The notes: generated by a model from the sequence alone, not told the origin. 64,000 nt of DNA from Methylophaga sp. (GCA_002733505.1 NVVW01000003.1:24446-88445); one strand, 5' to 3'. Counted from the stretch's first letter, positions 47,981 to 59,898 are shown. Numbers and translations: made by a program.

Positions 47981-49966
47981 TTATAGTGTTTCTTTAACTA
48001 CTTTAACCACGTTTTCAACTGTGAAGCCGAAGTGTTCCATCAATATACCACCTGGTGCAGATTCACCAAATGTATCGATACCAACCGTTCCACCTTCTAG
48101 GCCAACATACTTGCGCCAGAAGTCAGTCACACCGGCTTCAACAGAAACACGTTTCACACCGGGTGTTAATACGCTATCTTTATAAGCTTGGTCTTGACGA
48201 TCAAACACATTAGTAGACGGCATAGAAACAACGCGAGCATTGATTCCATCAGCAGCTAATGCTTCGGCAGCTTTAGCTGCTAAATCAACCTCAGAACCGG
48301 TAGCGATCAGGATCACATCAGCCGCACCTTTAGCTTCAACTAATACATAGGCACCTTTGCGAATAGCATTAAAATCAGCAGTATCGTGTTTGCGACCAGC
48401 AATACCTTGACGACTTAAAATCAAAGCAGAAGGCCCATCTTTACGTTCAACAGCGCATGTCCACGCAACCGCAACTTCAACAGAATCAGCAGGACGCCAT
48501 ACATCCATATTAGGGATATAACGCATTGCTGCTGTGTTTTCGATGGGTTGATGTGTTGGACCATCTTCACCTTGACCGATAGAGTCATGGGTAAGCACAG
48601 CAATGGTACGAATTTTCATCAATGCAGCCATGCGGAAGGCACTTTTAGCATAGTCAGAGAACATATGGAATGTGCCACCGAACGGAATTAAACCACCGTG
48701 TAGTGTCATGCCGTTCATGATTGCGTACATACCAAACTCACGTACACCGTAAGAGATGTAGTTACCTAGCTCTTTACCCGATACGTGGGTAAAACTATCA
48801 CAACTTGTTAAGTTAGAACCGGTCAGATCTGCGCTACCGCCTAAGAATTCAGGTAAAATTGGCGCTAAAGCAGCGATTGTTTTTTGTGATGCTTGACGAG
48901 AAGCTAGGCTTGCAGCCGCTTCGTTAGTTTCAGCAATGAACGCATCTGTTGCTTGTTTCCAGTTTGCGGGTAAGTCACCTGCCATGCGGCGGGTGAACTC
49001 AGCCGCTAATTCTGGGTATTCTTTAGCATATGCTTCGAATTTAGTATTCCAAGCAGCTTCTTTCTCTGCACCTGAAGCTTTAGCGTCCCAACCTTGGTAA
49101 ACGTCAGCAGGAATTTCAAATGGAGCTGCATCCCAATCTAATGCTTTACGTGTTAATGCAACTTCTTCTTCACCTAAAGCGGCACCGTGACAGTCATGAG
49201 TACCCGATTTGTTTGGCGAACCAAAACCGATGATTGTTTTACAGCAAATCATCGAAGGTTTGTCTTTCACTGCTTTAGCAGCTGTGATTGCAGCACTGAT
49301 TGCATCTGCATCGTGACCATCTACTGATTGAACATGCCAGCCGTAAGCTTCAAAACGCTTAACGGTGTCATCGGTGTACCAGCCATCAATATGACCGTCG
49401 ATAGAGATATTATTGTCATCCCAAAACGCGATCAAACCACCTAGACCCCATGTGCCAGCAAGTGCACAGGCTTCATGAGAGATACCTTCCATCAAACAAC
49501 CATCACCTAAGAACACGTAGGTGTTGTGATCAACGATGTCATGACCCGGTTTGTTAAATTGGTCTGCCATTAACTTTTCAGCCATCGCCATACCAACACC
49601 GTTAGCGATACCTTGACCCAAAGGCCCCGTTGTTGTTTCGATACCTGGTGCATAACCGTATTCAGGGTGACCCGCACATTGCGAGTGAAGCTGACGGAAA
49701 GATGACAATGAAGACATTGGCAAGTCGTAACCTGACAAATGTAACAATGAGTAAATCAACATAGAACCATGACCGTTAGACAAAACGAAACGATCGCGAT
49801 CCGCCCATTCTGGGTTCGTTGGGTTGTGTTGCATGTGGTCATTCCACAATACTTCGGCGATGTCCGCCATACCCATTGGTGCACCTGGATGACCAGAGCT
49901 TGCTTTTTGTACTGCATCCATACTTAAAGCACGGATAGCATTTGCTAAATGTCTGCGTGTAGCCAT
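47981..49966 (-). CDS. tkt: Transketolase
   Basis: Thiamine-diphosphate enzyme of the pentose phosphate and Calvin pathways. It has 661 residues. The N-terminal signature [30 protein letters not shown], the ThDP motif [13 protein letters not shown] with its downstream Asn pair, and the central [19 protein letters not shown] are present. Next to gapA, pgk and pyk it suggests a shared sugar-phosphate module. GGAG precedes the ATG. Confidence 0.97.
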   Translation of the reverse strand: MATRRHLANAIRALSMDAVQKASSGHPGAPMGMADIAEVLWNDHMQHNPTNPEWADRDRFVLSNGHGSMLIYSLLHLSGYDLPMSSLSSFRQLHSQCAGHPEYGYAPGIETTTGPLGQGIANGVGMAMAEKLMADQFNKPGHDIVDHNTYVFLGDGCLMEGISHEACALAGTWGLGGLIAFWDDNNISIDGHIDGWYTDDTVKRFEAYGWHVQSVDGHDADAISAAITAAKAVKDKPSMICCKTIIGFGSPNKSGTHDCHGAALGEEEVALTRKALDWDAAPFEIPADVYQGWDAKASGAEKEAAWNTKFEAYAKEYPELAAEFTRRMAGDLPANWKQATDAFIAETNEAAASLASRQASQKTIAALAPILPEFLGGSADLTGSNLTSCDSFTHVSGKELGNYISYGVREFGMYAIMNGMTLHGGLIPFGGTFHMFSDYAKSAFRMAALMKIRTIAVLTHDSIGQGEDGPTHQPIENTAAMRYIPNMDVWRPADSVEVAVAWTCAVERKDGPSALILSRQGIAGRKHDTADFNAIRKGAYVLVEAKGAADVILIATGSEVDLAAKAAEALAADGINARVVSMPSTNVFDRQDQAYKDSVLTPGVKRVSVEAGVTDFWRKYVGLEGGTVGIDTFGESAPGGILMEHFGFTVENVVKVVKETL

Positions 49967-49991
49967 TTACATTCTCCTAAAATTAAAAATT

Positions 49992-50044
49992 AAAAAAGCA
50001 CTTTGCACAACATAATGTCAATATCATTATATTATGCAAAGCAC
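49992..50044 (-). terminator. Long-stem terminator between the redoxin gene and tkt
   Basis: A stem of about 20 bp with several G-U pairs (GTGCTTTGCATAAT on one arm, GTGCAAAGTGC on the other) followed by TTTTTTAATTTTT on the minus strand. It starts within a few bases of the redoxin stop codon. Confidence 0.8.
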
Positions 50045-50047
50045 TCA

Positions 50048-50605
50048 TTACGCTGCTCGCCATTTGATCGAGCAACCCATACTTGGGATTTGTTGTTGTG
50101 AACCATGACCTGTTCTAGCAATTTGCTTCATTGCTTCAAATAAATCACGTGGTACGTCCGTTGCGGCTGCTTGTTTTTGGCTTGCATCGAAGCGACCGCG
50201 ATACTGCAATTGAAGATCTTTGTTATAACCAAAGAAATCAGGGGTACACACTGCACCATATTTTTGGGCAGTTTGTTGTGTTTCGTCAAACAAATAAGGG
50301 AAGGAAAAACCGTGCTGCTGTGCAATGAGTTTCATATTGTCAAAAGAGTCTTCTTGGTAGTCAGCCACATCATTAGACATGATGGCGACCGTATTTAGGC
50401 CTAGTTGTTTTAGCTCAAAGGTATCACGAACAAGGCGGTCGAGGATGGCTTTAACATAAGGACAATGATTGCAAATAAACATGACTAATAAGCCGTTTTC
50501 ACCACGACAATCTTCAAGTGTCCAGATCTTGCCATCCGTACCGGGCAGAGAAAAATCTATTGCCGGTAAATCAAAATCACATACAGGTGTTTCTAAACTA
50601 ACCAT
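50048..50605 (-). CDS. Thioredoxin-fold redoxin/AhpC-TSA family protein
   Basis: 185-residue protein with a redoxin fold. IDFSLPGTDGKIWTLEDCRGENGLLVMFICNHCPYVKAI carries the CNHCPY motif where thioredoxin-like proteins have CxxC, so a thiol-disulfide or peroxidase role is likely. The second half (FPYLFDETQQTAQKYGAVCTPDFFG) holds the cis-proline loop. There is no signal peptide, so it is cytoplasmic. It is a widespread family with no specific known substrate. GGGAG lies before the ATG. It is monocistronic by its terminator. Confidence 0.82.
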   Translation of the reverse strand: MVSLETPVCDFDLPAIDFSLPGTDGKIWTLEDCRGENGLLVMFICNHCPYVKAILDRLVRDTFELKQLGLNTVAIMSNDVADYQEDSFDNMKLIAQQHGFSFPYLFDETQQTAQKYGAVCTPDFFGYNKDLQLQYRGRFDASQKQAAATDVPRDLFEAMKQIARTGHGSQQQIPSMGCSIKWRAA

Positions 50606-50823
50606 TAGGCTCCCGTCATAAGTAGCACATGCTTTTCCAGTAATTTCCCTGAAAAAGTACCGTTTTTGGAACTAACATAGAGCAGGTGACTTTAGCAGAA
50701 AATGACTAATAAAGCGAGCATCACCTTCACTTTTCGCCTTAAATTGTGGTGGAGAAATAGTTAATTTACTCTTTCTTATATTACCTTAGATAATGTATCC
50801 AAAGTATTATCTAGGATGATGAA

Positions 50824-52113
50824 ATGTTTAAAAAAATACTGATTGGAATTATCTTGTTTGGCATTATAGCTGCACTTCTATTACAGATTGATGATGATCT
50901 TGATCCTGAAGTTGCTATTTTTTTAGAGCAAGCTGAACCTGCGAAACACAGTGATGCATACGTTTATCTATTAGGTATTGTCGCGGCTGAAGATGAAGAG
51001 CCTCTAGAGCTGGGCAACCAGCTGTTGAATGCTATGCGTCAAGCAGAAGACGGCTATAAATTCGGTGATGAAACTTTTGAGTTTGAAGCTTATCCCGAAG
51101 ATAAAAAATTGATTTTGCCAACAGGCGAACTTTTTTGCAAGAGTTGGCAAGAAGGCTGTTGGCAAGCTGTTTTTGATAACAAACACGAAAGGGATCAAGC
51201 ATTAAAAACACATGCGGTATTACTTCAACGTTATCAGACCTTTATCAAGACACCCGATTATCAGACATTATCTAAGCCCAGATTAACGGAAGTCTACCCC
51301 CCATTCCAATATTTATTGAAGGCAAATAGGCTGGTTATATTGAGTGCAATTAATAAGATGCAATCAGCAAAACCAGCACTGGCAGTGAGTGAGTTAACGG
51401 AGCATATTACTAGCTTACGACAGCATCTAAAAAGCGCTGATACTGTTATCGGCAAAATGATTTTCACTAAGATGATTTCGGATAATATTGATGCTTTGTC
51501 TTTAATTATTCAGCAACAAGACATTGCTGTTAATGATGCCCTGCCTCCTATTTCGTTGCCAGAACGAGATCTTGAAATAGCAATGGCTCGGGAAGTTGCA
51601 ATGAGTTATGAGCTTTATAGTAGTTTAGATAGAAGCCCAGAAATTTTTGCACACGCAAAGGAGGGTTTAGATAATAATAATAGTTTTGAAACTCCTGAAT
51701 GGGTTGCAAGGGCGGCTTTTAAGCCTAATATGTCAGTTAATCAAGCTTCTCTATTTTATAAAGAAACCTCGGCACGCTCACAACTAGCACAAACAGAATT
51801 TGTATTTGCGGTTGTTGAAAGGGCTCAACCACAAAAATTGCAGATAAAAAATTGGGTGGGCAGCATTTTGAATAATATTGCTAAGCCTAACTTTGATCAA
51901 TACATAGCACCGCTATTTGACCTAAATGCAAAAATAGCCATCTTCAATCAAACCGCTAATAAAGTTGAGCTACCTAGTGATTTAAGCTATATCCAAAACC
52001 CTTATTACGAGACTGGTGGCACAGCGTATTATTCAGAAGAGGGTAAAAGTATCTGTTTAACGGGGCCATTGAATGACGATGAAAAGCTACGATGTTTGAG
52101 AGTGAAGTTTTAA
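50824..52113 (+). CDS. Signal-anchored protein of unknown function
   Basis: 429 residues. An N-terminal hydrophobic helix (about 3-21, KKILIGIILFGIIAALLLQI) looks like a signal anchor, so the rest is probably periplasmic. The body is mainly helical, with regions such as DAYVYLLGIVAAEDEEPLELG and VSELTEHITSLRQHLKSADTVIG. Two cysteines (LFCKSWQEGCW) near residue 105 could form a disulfide. No domain is recognised. It stands alone, with AGGATG upstream of the ATG. Confidence 0.6.
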   Translation: MFKKILIGIILFGIIAALLLQIDDDLDPEVAIFLEQAEPAKHSDAYVYLLGIVAAEDEEPLELGNQLLNAMRQAEDGYKFGDETFEFEAYPEDKKLILPTGELFCKSWQEGCWQAVFDNKHERDQALKTHAVLLQRYQTFIKTPDYQTLSKPRLTEVYPPFQYLLKANRLVILSAINKMQSAKPALAVSELTEHITSLRQHLKSADTVIGKMIFTKMISDNIDALSLIIQQQDIAVNDALPPISLPERDLEIAMAREVAMSYELYSSLDRSPEIFAHAKEGLDNNNSFETPEWVARAAFKPNMSVNQASLFYKETSARSQLAQTEFVFAVVERAQPQKLQIKNWVGSILNNIAKPNFDQYIAPLFDLNAKIAIFNQTANKVELPSDLSYIQNPYYETGGTAYYSEEGKSICLTGPLNDDEKLRCLRVKF

Positions 52114-52118
52114 AACTA

Positions 52119-52286
52119 CTACTCAAGCAGTGACTCTAGTTGTGAGATCAATTTAGGATATGCATTAAGTGCTAGCTTGATTGCTGCGATATCAAAGCTT
52201 TCTATGGCCTGTTCTAATTGTGTTGAATATTCAGTAACGAGGGAAACAGGGTGTTGCTCTTCATAATCAACTAAAGTAGTTGAGTG
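52119..52286 (-). pseudogene. Remnant of an unidentified coding region (C-terminal fragment)
   Basis: A minus-strand frame stays open for about 55 codons, from just after a TGA at 52287 to a TAG at 52119, and encodes a protein-like helical stretch (YEEQHPVSLVTEYS, ESFDIAAIKLALNAYPKL). It has no plausible start codon and its upstream end meets MITE-rich sequence. Probably a leftover of a longer gene. With the MITEs it fills the 561-base gap before mrcB. Confidence 0.35.
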
Positions 52287-52358
52287 TCAATAGACCTATT
52301 CTAGGGTAAGCTAGAATAGCTGTAACAATTATCTGAACTTATTAGTTCAATAGTCATC

Positions 52359-52476
52359 TATACCCAAACTACTTGAAGATGCAGGCTTCATTGCTTCGTC
52401 ACTCCCGCATGTTTACCTAGTCAAGCTGGGATGACGAAGGATCATTTCCTGCATTTTGGATGGTCACGGGTATATA
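52359..52476. repeat. MITE-like repeat, type D
   Basis: About 118 bases with a left end CTATACCCAAACTACTTGAA and a right end CACGGGTATA. The interior (CGTCACTCCCGCATG...GGGATGACG) resembles the core of type A. It abuts the next element and shares the terminal TATATACCC with it. Confidence 0.65.
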
Positions 52477-52636
52477 CCCATAATCATTCAATCTGTAAAT
52501 TTTAGACCAAAAGCTAGAAAGCCAGTGCTGCGTTACAATGCTTGATAAGGACTAGTCATTACCTGCACATTGCGCCTTGCTCTGACTTCCTATTTTTTCC
52601 CTGAATCTTCACAGATTGGATGATTACGGGTATATA
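52472..52636. repeat. MITE-like repeat, type B copy 3
   Basis: About 165 bases directly next to the type D element. Ends are ATATACCCATAATCATTCAA and GATTACGGGTATAT, with the shared interior CATTACCTGCACATTGCGCC. Its right end is about 38 bases upstream of mrcB, so it may supply part of the mrcB promoter. Confidence 0.82.
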
Positions 52637-52674
52637 CTTAAATTAAGCAAACCTAAAGATATAAACATATAATA

Positions 52675-55017
52675 ATGGCAACAAAGAAAACACCTAAACG
52701 ATCACGTCGCAACAAAAAAACAGTTAAGCCTAGCTTAACAATAAAGCTATTCAAATTTTTGCTTAAACTAATGCTTGTGGCTGTCATTTTAATGGGGCTG
52801 GGGCTTATATACCTTGATAATCAGGTCCGCCAAAAATTTGAGGGTAAACGCTGGGCATTGCCAGCAAAAGTATATGCGCGGCCTTTAGAGTTATATGTTG
52901 GTCGACCTTTATCTATTGCGGAACTAAAGATTGAGCTACGTGGGCTTGGTTATCAGTTTGTAAAAAAAGTAACGCAGCTGGGGCAAGCTGAGTTTTCATC
53001 AACAAAAGCCATTATCTCAAGCCGTGGTTTCAAATTTGCTGATGGCGTCGAGCATGCCCAAAAGTTAATACTAGAATTTTCAGGTGAGATGTTATCTGGA
53101 TTAAGCGATCATCGTGGCACGTCACTCACTTTAATTCGTTTAGAGCCGGTTTTAATTGGCGGAATTTATCCCTTAAATAATGAAGATCGTGATCTTATTC
53201 AGTTGCAAGATGCACCACAAGGTTTGGCTGACGCATTAATTGCCATTGAAGATCGCAGCTTTTATCAACATCATGGTGTGTCTCCACGAGGCATTGCTCG
53301 GGCTATGTGGGTCAATATAAAAGTAGGCCGTTTTGTGCAGGGTGGTAGCACGCTTACTCAACAATTAATCAAAAACTTTTATTTAACATCCGATCGCACC
53401 TTAGCCCGCAAGTTGTTAGAGATCCCAATGGCATTGCTGCTGGAATTGCATTACAGCAAAGATGAGATTTTAGAAGCTTATCTTAATGAGGTTTTCTTGG
53501 GGCAAGAAGGTGCAAGGGCGATCCATGGTTTTGGTCTAGCATCACAATATTACTTTGCCCAGCCGATCCAAGAGTTGAAATTGCATCAAGTGGCATTATT
53601 AGCGGGCATGGTGAAAGGGCCAACATCTCATAATCCACGTCGTTATGCGGAAAAAGCGAAAGCACGACGTGATTTGGTGCTTAAGGCGCTTTATGACACC
53701 GGTAAAATTGATGAAAAACAATATCAAAGTGCTGTCGCAAAACCACTGGGTATTGTTAAACAAGCTAGCTTGCTTAAAGGCGCTTATCCTGCTTATTTAG
53801 ACTTGGTGAAAAGACAATTACGACAAAGTTATGATGATGAGGATCTGCGATCAGAAGGTTTGCGTGTTTTCACTAGTTTAGATCCCATCGCCCAAAATAA
53901 AGCTGAAATAGCATTGCTCAAAACTATTAAGAACCTTGAGGGAAAGCATGGCGAAAAGGTAAAAGACTTACAAGGCAGCATGGTGGTTACTGAACCTCAA
54001 ACGGGAGAGGTGTTGGCAATTATTGGTGGTCGTAAAACGCGCTATCAAGGCTTTAACCGCGCCTTAGATGCTGTGCGTCCCATTGGTTCTTTAGTGAAAC
54101 CTGCGGTGTATTTAACCGCGCTTGAACAAGGTTATACCTTAGTTAGTGAATTGGATGATTCACCTTATAGCTTAGCGATTAAAGGTAGCCCAGATTGGCA
54201 GCCACAAAATTTTAATCATAAATCACATGGCATCGTGCCCTTACATACAGCGTTAGCACACTCTTATAATTTATCGACAGCACGCTTGGGTATGGAAGTA
54301 GGGCTTGATAAAGTGATTAATACACTACAGAGATTGGGCGTTAAGAGGCCGATTGATTCCTATCCATCATTATTATTAGGTGCACAGGGCTTGTCGCCGT
54401 TCGAAGTGGCAACCATGTATCAAACCATTGCGGCAAATGGTTTTCAGATGCCGCTGCGAACCATTCGATTGGTAACGGACAGTGTGGGTGAGGAATTATC
54501 ACGTTATCCTTTCAAACTTAAACAAACTATCAGCTCAAACTCAATTCATCTTTTGCAATACAGTTTGCAAGAAGTGACGCGAGTAGGCACAGCCAGATCA
54601 ATTTATTGGCAGCTTCCAGAACACATAAATGTAGCAGGAAAAACAGGCACATCGGATGACCAGCGCGATAGTTGGTTTGCTGGTTTTACAGGCAATAGAC
54701 TAGCAGTGGTTTGGTTAGGTCGGGATGATAATGCGCCCTTACCGTTCACGGGTTCAGGCGGCGCATTGCGTGTGTGGACATCTTATATGACCACGGAAAC
54801 ATTAGATTCTTTCACATCGGTGGCACCAGAAGGTATAGAATATTTGTGGATTGATCAGGAGAGTGGCGAGCTCTCAGCAGAAACATGCCTTAATGCACAG
54901 CAATTACCTTTTTTATTAGGAACAGGGCCGACCTTATCGGTTGACTGTATCGGGCAAAATAAAGAAGTCAGCCCGTCACCGCCATTTGGTGGTTGGATGA
55001 ACAACTGGTTTAGATAG
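52675..55017 (+). CDS. mrcB: Penicillin-binding protein 1B (bifunctional transglycosylase/transpeptidase)
   Basis: Class A PBP that polymerises and cross-links peptidoglycan. 780 residues. A basic cytoplasmic head (residues 1-22), one membrane helix (about 28-46), a UvrB-like UB2H domain (about 60-155), then glycosyltransferase motifs with the catalytic Glu in IEDRSFYQHHGVSPRG (about 192) and GGSTLTQQLIKN. The transpeptidase has the active Ser in RPIGSLVKPAVYL (about 471), the SYN motif and KTGTSDDQRDSWFAGF (about 655). The UB2H domain identifies it as the LpoB-activated 1B type. The ribosome site is weak. A likely lipoprotein gene follows. Confidence 0.95.
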   Translation: MATKKTPKRSRRNKKTVKPSLTIKLFKFLLKLMLVAVILMGLGLIYLDNQVRQKFEGKRWALPAKVYARPLELYVGRPLSIAELKIELRGLGYQFVKKVTQLGQAEFSSTKAIISSRGFKFADGVEHAQKLILEFSGEMLSGLSDHRGTSLTLIRLEPVLIGGIYPLNNEDRDLIQLQDAPQGLADALIAIEDRSFYQHHGVSPRGIARAMWVNIKVGRFVQGGSTLTQQLIKNFYLTSDRTLARKLLEIPMALLLELHYSKDEILEAYLNEVFLGQEGARAIHGFGLASQYYFAQPIQELKLHQVALLAGMVKGPTSHNPRRYAEKAKARRDLVLKALYDTGKIDEKQYQSAVAKPLGIVKQASLLKGAYPAYLDLVKRQLRQSYDDEDLRSEGLRVFTSLDPIAQNKAEIALLKTIKNLEGKHGEKVKDLQGSMVVTEPQTGEVLAIIGGRKTRYQGFNRALDAVRPIGSLVKPAVYLTALEQGYTLVSELDDSPYSLAIKGSPDWQPQNFNHKSHGIVPLHTALAHSYNLSTARLGMEVGLDKVINTLQRLGVKRPIDSYPSLLLGAQGLSPFEVATMYQTIAANGFQMPLRTIRLVTDSVGEELSRYPFKLKQTISSNSIHLLQYSLQEVTRVGTARSIYWQLPEHINVAGKTGTSDDQRDSWFAGFTGNRLAVVWLGRDDNAPLPFTGSGGALRVWTSYMTTETLDSFTSVAPEGIEYLWIDQESGELSAETCLNAQQLPFLLGTGPTLSVDCIGQNKEVSPSPPFGGWMNNWFR

Positions 55018-55030
55018 GATGTGCTCCGCT

Positions 55031-55120
55031 GTCACTCCGGCATGTTTTAAGCCGGAGTCTTGTGTATGGGAATCCCGGCTAGAAGCATAGGATGACGTGA
55101 GTAGTTTTAAGCAAATTGAA
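55031..55120. repeat. Truncated type A repeat between mrcB and the TPR lipoprotein gene
   Basis: GTCACTCCGGCATGTTTTAA with GCCGGAGTCT, then CCCGGCTAGAAGCATAGGATGACG, matches the inside and right shoulder (GCAAATTGAAG) of 5793-5950 but lacks the TATACCC ends. It is a decayed copy or an independent core. Confidence 0.7.
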
Positions 55121-55142
55121 GTTACTAGGGAATAAACTAAAA

Positions 55143-55721
55143 ATGAATACCTTTCGAATAGTGATAGTCAGTTTAGTAGTAGGTTTTACTGGGTGTACGG
55201 CGCTGCCGCCAGTTTCTCAAGGGCCAATAGAAGATCATGATGTAATGATAGAGCCAGAGGTCGAGCCTACCGTTATTATCTCAGGGGTAGATGATGATAT
55301 TGTGGTGCAATCCTCCTCTGAGATTGGTGAAGACGAGCTTATCGAAAAGCCCAATAAAGCGATTGTACCGGTTGCGCCCTCGTCAATAGAGGCTGCACCG
55401 AAGAACGCGGCTGTGGTTGCTTTGCTAGATTCTGCAAAACAGCAAAAGCAAGGCGGAGAGTTACGCTCTGCTCAAACCAGCCTGCAACGTGCGCAGCGCA
55501 TTGCACCACGCGAGCCAGAAGTGTATTACGATTTAGCAAAGGTTCATATTGAACTAGAAGATTATGGCTTGGCGGAACAAGTGGCGCTGAAAGGGGTGTC
55601 GATAGTGCAGGGTCAGCCAAAACAGTTACATAAGTTTTGGACTTTGATCGCAGATATAAGAACTGTTGCAGGAAATAAAAGTGGGGCTAAAAAGGCAAAA
55701 GAAATAGCCGATCGATATTAG
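55143..55721 (+). CDS. TPR-containing lipoprotein
   Basis: About 192 residues. Lipoprotein signal with the lipobox FTGC and acylated Cys18. An acidic, low-complexity linker follows (about 30-85), then helical TPR-like repeats (about 95-190: QQGGELRSAQTSLQRAQRIAPREPEVYYDLAKVHIELEDY). ATG 55143 is preferred over the TTG at 55116, which lies at the end of the repeat element. Following mrcB it could play a role like LpoB/CsiV-type outer-membrane PBP activators, but it is not recognisably LpoB (inference). Confidence 0.75.
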   Translation: MNTFRIVIVSLVVGFTGCTALPPVSQGPIEDHDVMIEPEVEPTVIISGVDDDIVVQSSSEIGEDELIEKPNKAIVPVAPSSIEAAPKNAAVVALLDSAKQQKQGGELRSAQTSLQRAQRIAPREPEVYYDLAKVHIELEDYGLAEQVALKGVSIVQGQPKQLHKFWTLIADIRTVAGNKSGAKKAKEIADRY

Positions 55722-55734
55722 GGTTACTAGGCTG

Positions 55735-56563
<829 letters not shown>

Positions 56564-56584
56564 TCATCCTAGGTGAAATTATAT

Positions 56585-56660
56585 CGTCATCCCGGTAGCT
56601 TTTAGCTGGGATCTAAATTATACAACAATAGATTCCCGCTAAAAACATGCGAGAATGACG
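56585..56660. repeat. Palindromic repeat between dnaJ and dapB
   Basis: CGTCATCCCGGTAGCTTTTA with a partly complementary arm ending GCGAGAATGACG. It resembles the type A core but is degenerate. It may reduce read-through from the dnaJ transcript into dapB. Confidence 0.6.
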
Positions 56661-56672
56661 ACGGATAGTGGG

Positions 56673-57782
56673 TTAATCAAAGAAATCTTTTACCGCATCC
56701 AACCACGAGCTTGTTTTAGGGCTATGTTTGTTACGACTGCCACCCAATGTTTCTTCAAATTGTTCTAATAATTCTTTTTGTGTCTTGGATAATTTTACAG
56801 GGGTTTCAAGAATTACACGACACATTAAATCACCTACTGCACCGCCGCGTACTGGTTTTACACCTTTGCTACGCAAACGAAATTGCGTACCCGTTTGTGT
56901 GCCTTCAGGAATTTTAAGGCTAGCTTTACCGTTTAAGGTCGGTACTTCTAACTCACCACCAAGTGCTGCGGTGACAAAACTAATCGGCATATCACAATAA
57001 AGATTGCTGCCATCGCGGGTAAATACATCATGAGGGAGAACTTGTACTTCAACATAGAGATCACCTGCTTCTGCGCCGCCTGTTCCGGCTTCACCTTCAC
57101 CACTGAGGCGGATACGATCACCTGTATCAACACCTGCAGGTATTTTGACTGAAAGTGTTTTGTGCTCTTGGATTTGACCTTCACCGTGACAATCGCCACA
57201 AGGGTCTTTAATCATTTTGCCGGTGCCGCCACAATGTGGGCAAGGTTGTTGAACTTGGAAAAACCCTTGTTGCATGCGCACTTGACCATGACCCGCACAG
57301 GTTGTACATGTTACAGGTTCAGTGCCTTTCTTAGCGCCACTGCCATCACAGCTTTCACATTCTACATGAACAGGAATACGAATTTTTTCAGTCGCCCCTG
57401 CTACGACATCTTCAAGACTTAAGTCTAGGTGGTAGCGTAAATCTGCACCACGATAGCTTTGTCTACCGCCGCGACCGGATGCGCCAAAAATATCATTAAA
57501 CACATCACCAAAAATATCACTGAAACCGCCTGCTCCGCGTTGACCGCCAGCAGATTGATTGACACCTTCATGACCAAACTGATCGTAAGCGGCGCGTTTT
57601 TGAGCATCAGCTAATACTTCATAGGCTTCTTTTGCCTCTTTAAAGTGTGCTTCGGCATCGGCATTATCAGGGTTACGATCGGGATGATATTTCATCGCCA
57701 TTTTACGATAAGCTTTTTTGAGCTCACTCTCTGTTGCCGTGCGTGAAACGCCCAGAGTTTGGTAATAATCTTGTTTTTCCAT
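56673..57782 (-). CDS. dnaJ: Chaperone DnaJ (Hsp40)
   Basis: Co-chaperone stimulating DnaK ATPase and delivering unfolded proteins. 369 residues. J domain (residues 5-70) with HPD in [10 protein letters not shown], then a Gly/Phe-rich linker (about 75-105), four CxxCxGxG zinc repeats ([32 protein letters not shown]) and C-terminal substrate domains. It follows dnaK with a terminator-like hairpin between, so it may be read by partial read-through from the sigma32 promoter upstream of dnaK. Confidence 0.97.
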   Translation of the reverse strand: MEKQDYYQTLGVSRTATESELKKAYRKMAMKYHPDRNPDNADAEAHFKEAKEAYEVLADAQKRAAYDQFGHEGVNQSAGGQRGAGGFSDIFGDVFNDIFGASGRGGRQSYRGADLRYHLDLSLEDVVAGATEKIRIPVHVECESCDGSGAKKGTEPVTCTTCAGHGQVRMQQGFFQVQQPCPHCGGTGKMIKDPCGDCHGEGQIQEHKTLSVKIPAGVDTGDRIRLSGEGEAGTGGAEAGDLYVEVQVLPHDVFTRDGSNLYCDMPISFVTAALGGELEVPTLNGKASLKIPEGTQTGTQFRLRSKGVKPVRGGAVGDLMCRVILETPVKLSKTQKELLEQFEETLGGSRNKHSPKTSSWLDAVKDFFD

Positions 57783-57811
57783 TCGCGTGTCTTGCCTATC
57801 TTTAAATACAA

Positions 57812-57847
57812 CAAAACAGGCGAGAGAAAATCCCCCGCCTGTTTTTA
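57812..57847 (-). terminator. Hairpin between dnaK and dnaJ
   Basis: AACAGGCG and CGCCTGTT form an 8-bp stem with a 13-base loop; the minus-strand tail TTGTTGTATTT is T-rich. It would reduce dnaJ expression relative to dnaK. Confidence 0.7.
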
Positions 57848-57870
57848 AATCAAAATAATCTAATTAAAGT

Positions 57871-59784
57871 TTATTTTTTATCGTCATTTACTTCTTCAAA
57901 CTCAGCATCTACCACATCATCTTCAGCTTTTTTGTCAGCTGTTTCTTCTGTTGAACCCGCTTCGGCATTTTCAGCATACGCTTGTTCTGATAACTTGCCA
58001 GATACCTCAGTCAATGCCGCAGTTTTAGCTTCGATATCAGCTTTATCTTCGCCTTTCACCGCTTCTTCTAAATCAGTCACCGCTGCTTCAATTTTTACTT
58101 TTTCATCAGCATCTAACTTGTCACCCAAGTCAGTGATTGATTTCTTAGTTGAGTGAATTAACGCATCAGCAGTATTACGAACGGTTACCAATTCGTGGAA
58201 CTTACGATCTTCATCGGCATGTGCTTCGGCATCTTGCACCATTTTTTCAACTTCTTCATCAGATAAACCACTTGATGCTTTAATGACGATAGATTGTTCT
58301 TTGCCTGTTACTTTATCTTTAGCAGACACATTCAAGATACCGTTAGCATCAATGTCAAAAGTAACGTCAATTTGTGGTTGACCACGAGGTGCTGGTGGAA
58401 TATCAGATAAGTCAAAACGACCTAGTGATTTATTACCCGATGCCACTTCACGTTCACCTTGTAATACATGAATCGTTACCGCAGGCTGATTATCATCTGC
58501 CGTTGAGAATGTTTGATTCGCTTTCGTTGGGATAGTTGTATTTTTCTCAACTAATTTGGTCATTACACCGCCCATTGTTTCGATACCTAAACTCAATGGT
58601 GTGACATCAAGTAACAATACATCTTTAACATCGCCCGATAATACTGCCGCTTGAATTGCCGCACCGGCCGCAACTGCTTCATCAGGGTTGACATCTTTAC
58701 GAGGCTCTTTGCCGAATAATTTTTGTACTGCCGCTTGAACCATTGGCATACGTGTTTGACCACCTACCAAGATTACATCATCAATCTCATCCAAAGATAA
58801 ACCAGAATCTTTAATGGCTGTTTTACATGGCGCAAGGCTACGTTCAACTAAATCTTCAACTAATGATTCTAATTTAGCACGCGTTAAACGCACTTCCATA
58901 TGTTTAGGGCCCGACGCATCAGCCGTTACATAAGGTAGATTAATATCGGTTTGCTCGCTTGAAGATAATTCAATTTTCGCTTTTTCAGCCGCATCTTTTA
59001 AACGCTGTAACGCTAACGGATCTTTTGATAAATCGATACCTTGGTCTTTCTTGAATTCATCAACTAAAAACTCAATAATACGTTGGTCAAAATCTTCACC
59101 ACCTAGGAATGTATCACCATTTGTTGATAATACTTCAAACTGATGTTCGCCATCGATATCAGCAATTTCGATAACCGATACGTCAAAGGTACCACCACCC
59201 AAATCATAAACGATGATAGTAGAATCACCACGTTTTTTATCCATACCATAAGCCAGTGCTGCGGCTGTAGGCTCATTGATAATACGCTTAACTTCTAGGC
59301 CAGCGATTTTACCGGCATCTTTGGTTGCTTGACGTTGTGAGTCATTGAAATAAGCAGGCACAGTGACCACGGCTTCGGTTACTTCTTCACCTAAATAGTC
59401 TTCTGCGGTTTTTTTCATTTTCATCAAAATACGTGCAGAAATTTCAGGCGGCGCCATTTTTTTACCATTAACTTCCACCCACGCATCACCGTTATCAGCT
59501 TCAACAATAGTGTAAGGCACCATGTCGATATCACGCTGCACAACATCATCTTTAAATTTACGACCAATCAAACGCTTGATAGCAAATAAGGTGTTTTTAG
59601 GGTTTGTTACTGCTTGACGTTTAGCTGATTGACCAACCAATACTTCATCATCTTTAGTAAACGCAACAATCGATGGTGTGGTGCGATCACCTTCACTATT
59701 TTCGATAATACGTGGTTTACCATCTTCTAATATTGCAACACAGGAATTGGTTGTTCCTAAGTCAATACCAATAATTTTAGCCAT
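57871..59784 (-). CDS. dnaK: Chaperone DnaK (Hsp70)
   Basis: ATP-dependent folding chaperone. 637 residues, the usual length. The N-terminal signature [19 protein letters not shown], the second signature [17 protein letters not shown] and the third [13 protein letters not shown] lie in the ATPase domain; substrate-binding and lid domains follow, with the acidic tail [19 protein letters not shown]. It has its own sigma32-type promoter in the 114-base space after grpE. Confidence 0.98.
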   Translation of the reverse strand: MAKIIGIDLGTTNSCVAILEDGKPRIIENSEGDRTTPSIVAFTKDDEVLVGQSAKRQAVTNPKNTLFAIKRLIGRKFKDDVVQRDIDMVPYTIVEADNGDAWVEVNGKKMAPPEISARILMKMKKTAEDYLGEEVTEAVVTVPAYFNDSQRQATKDAGKIAGLEVKRIINEPTAAALAYGMDKKRGDSTIIVYDLGGGTFDVSVIEIADIDGEHQFEVLSTNGDTFLGGEDFDQRIIEFLVDEFKKDQGIDLSKDPLALQRLKDAAEKAKIELSSSEQTDINLPYVTADASGPKHMEVRLTRAKLESLVEDLVERSLAPCKTAIKDSGLSLDEIDDVILVGGQTRMPMVQAAVQKLFGKEPRKDVNPDEAVAAGAAIQAAVLSGDVKDVLLLDVTPLSLGIETMGGVMTKLVEKNTTIPTKANQTFSTADDNQPAVTIHVLQGEREVASGNKSLGRFDLSDIPPAPRGQPQIDVTFDIDANGILNVSAKDKVTGKEQSIVIKASSGLSDEEVEKMVQDAEAHADEDRKFHELVTVRNTADALIHSTKKSITDLGDKLDADEKVKIEAAVTDLEEAVKGEDKADIEAKTAALTEVSGKLSEQAYAENAEAGSTEETADKKAEDDVVDAEFEEVNDDKK

Positions 59785-59838
59785 TGTTTATTCTCCATCT
59801 ATCTTATAGTTTGCCGGATTCACCAGCTGTTGATTATT

Positions 59839-59866
59839 AAGTGGGGGACGAAATTTATATTTCAAG
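59839..59866 (-). promoter_or_regulatory. Sigma32 heat-shock promoter of dnaK
   Basis: On the minus strand CTTGAAA (59866-59860) and CCCCACTT (59846-59839) are 13 bases apart, a near-perfect match to the sigma32 consensus CTTGAAA-N(11-16)-CCCCATnT, and lie about 55 bases before the dnaK start. Confidence 0.88.
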
Positions 59867-59898
59867 CCCTAGACCTCACTTTGTTGATTTTATTCAGG

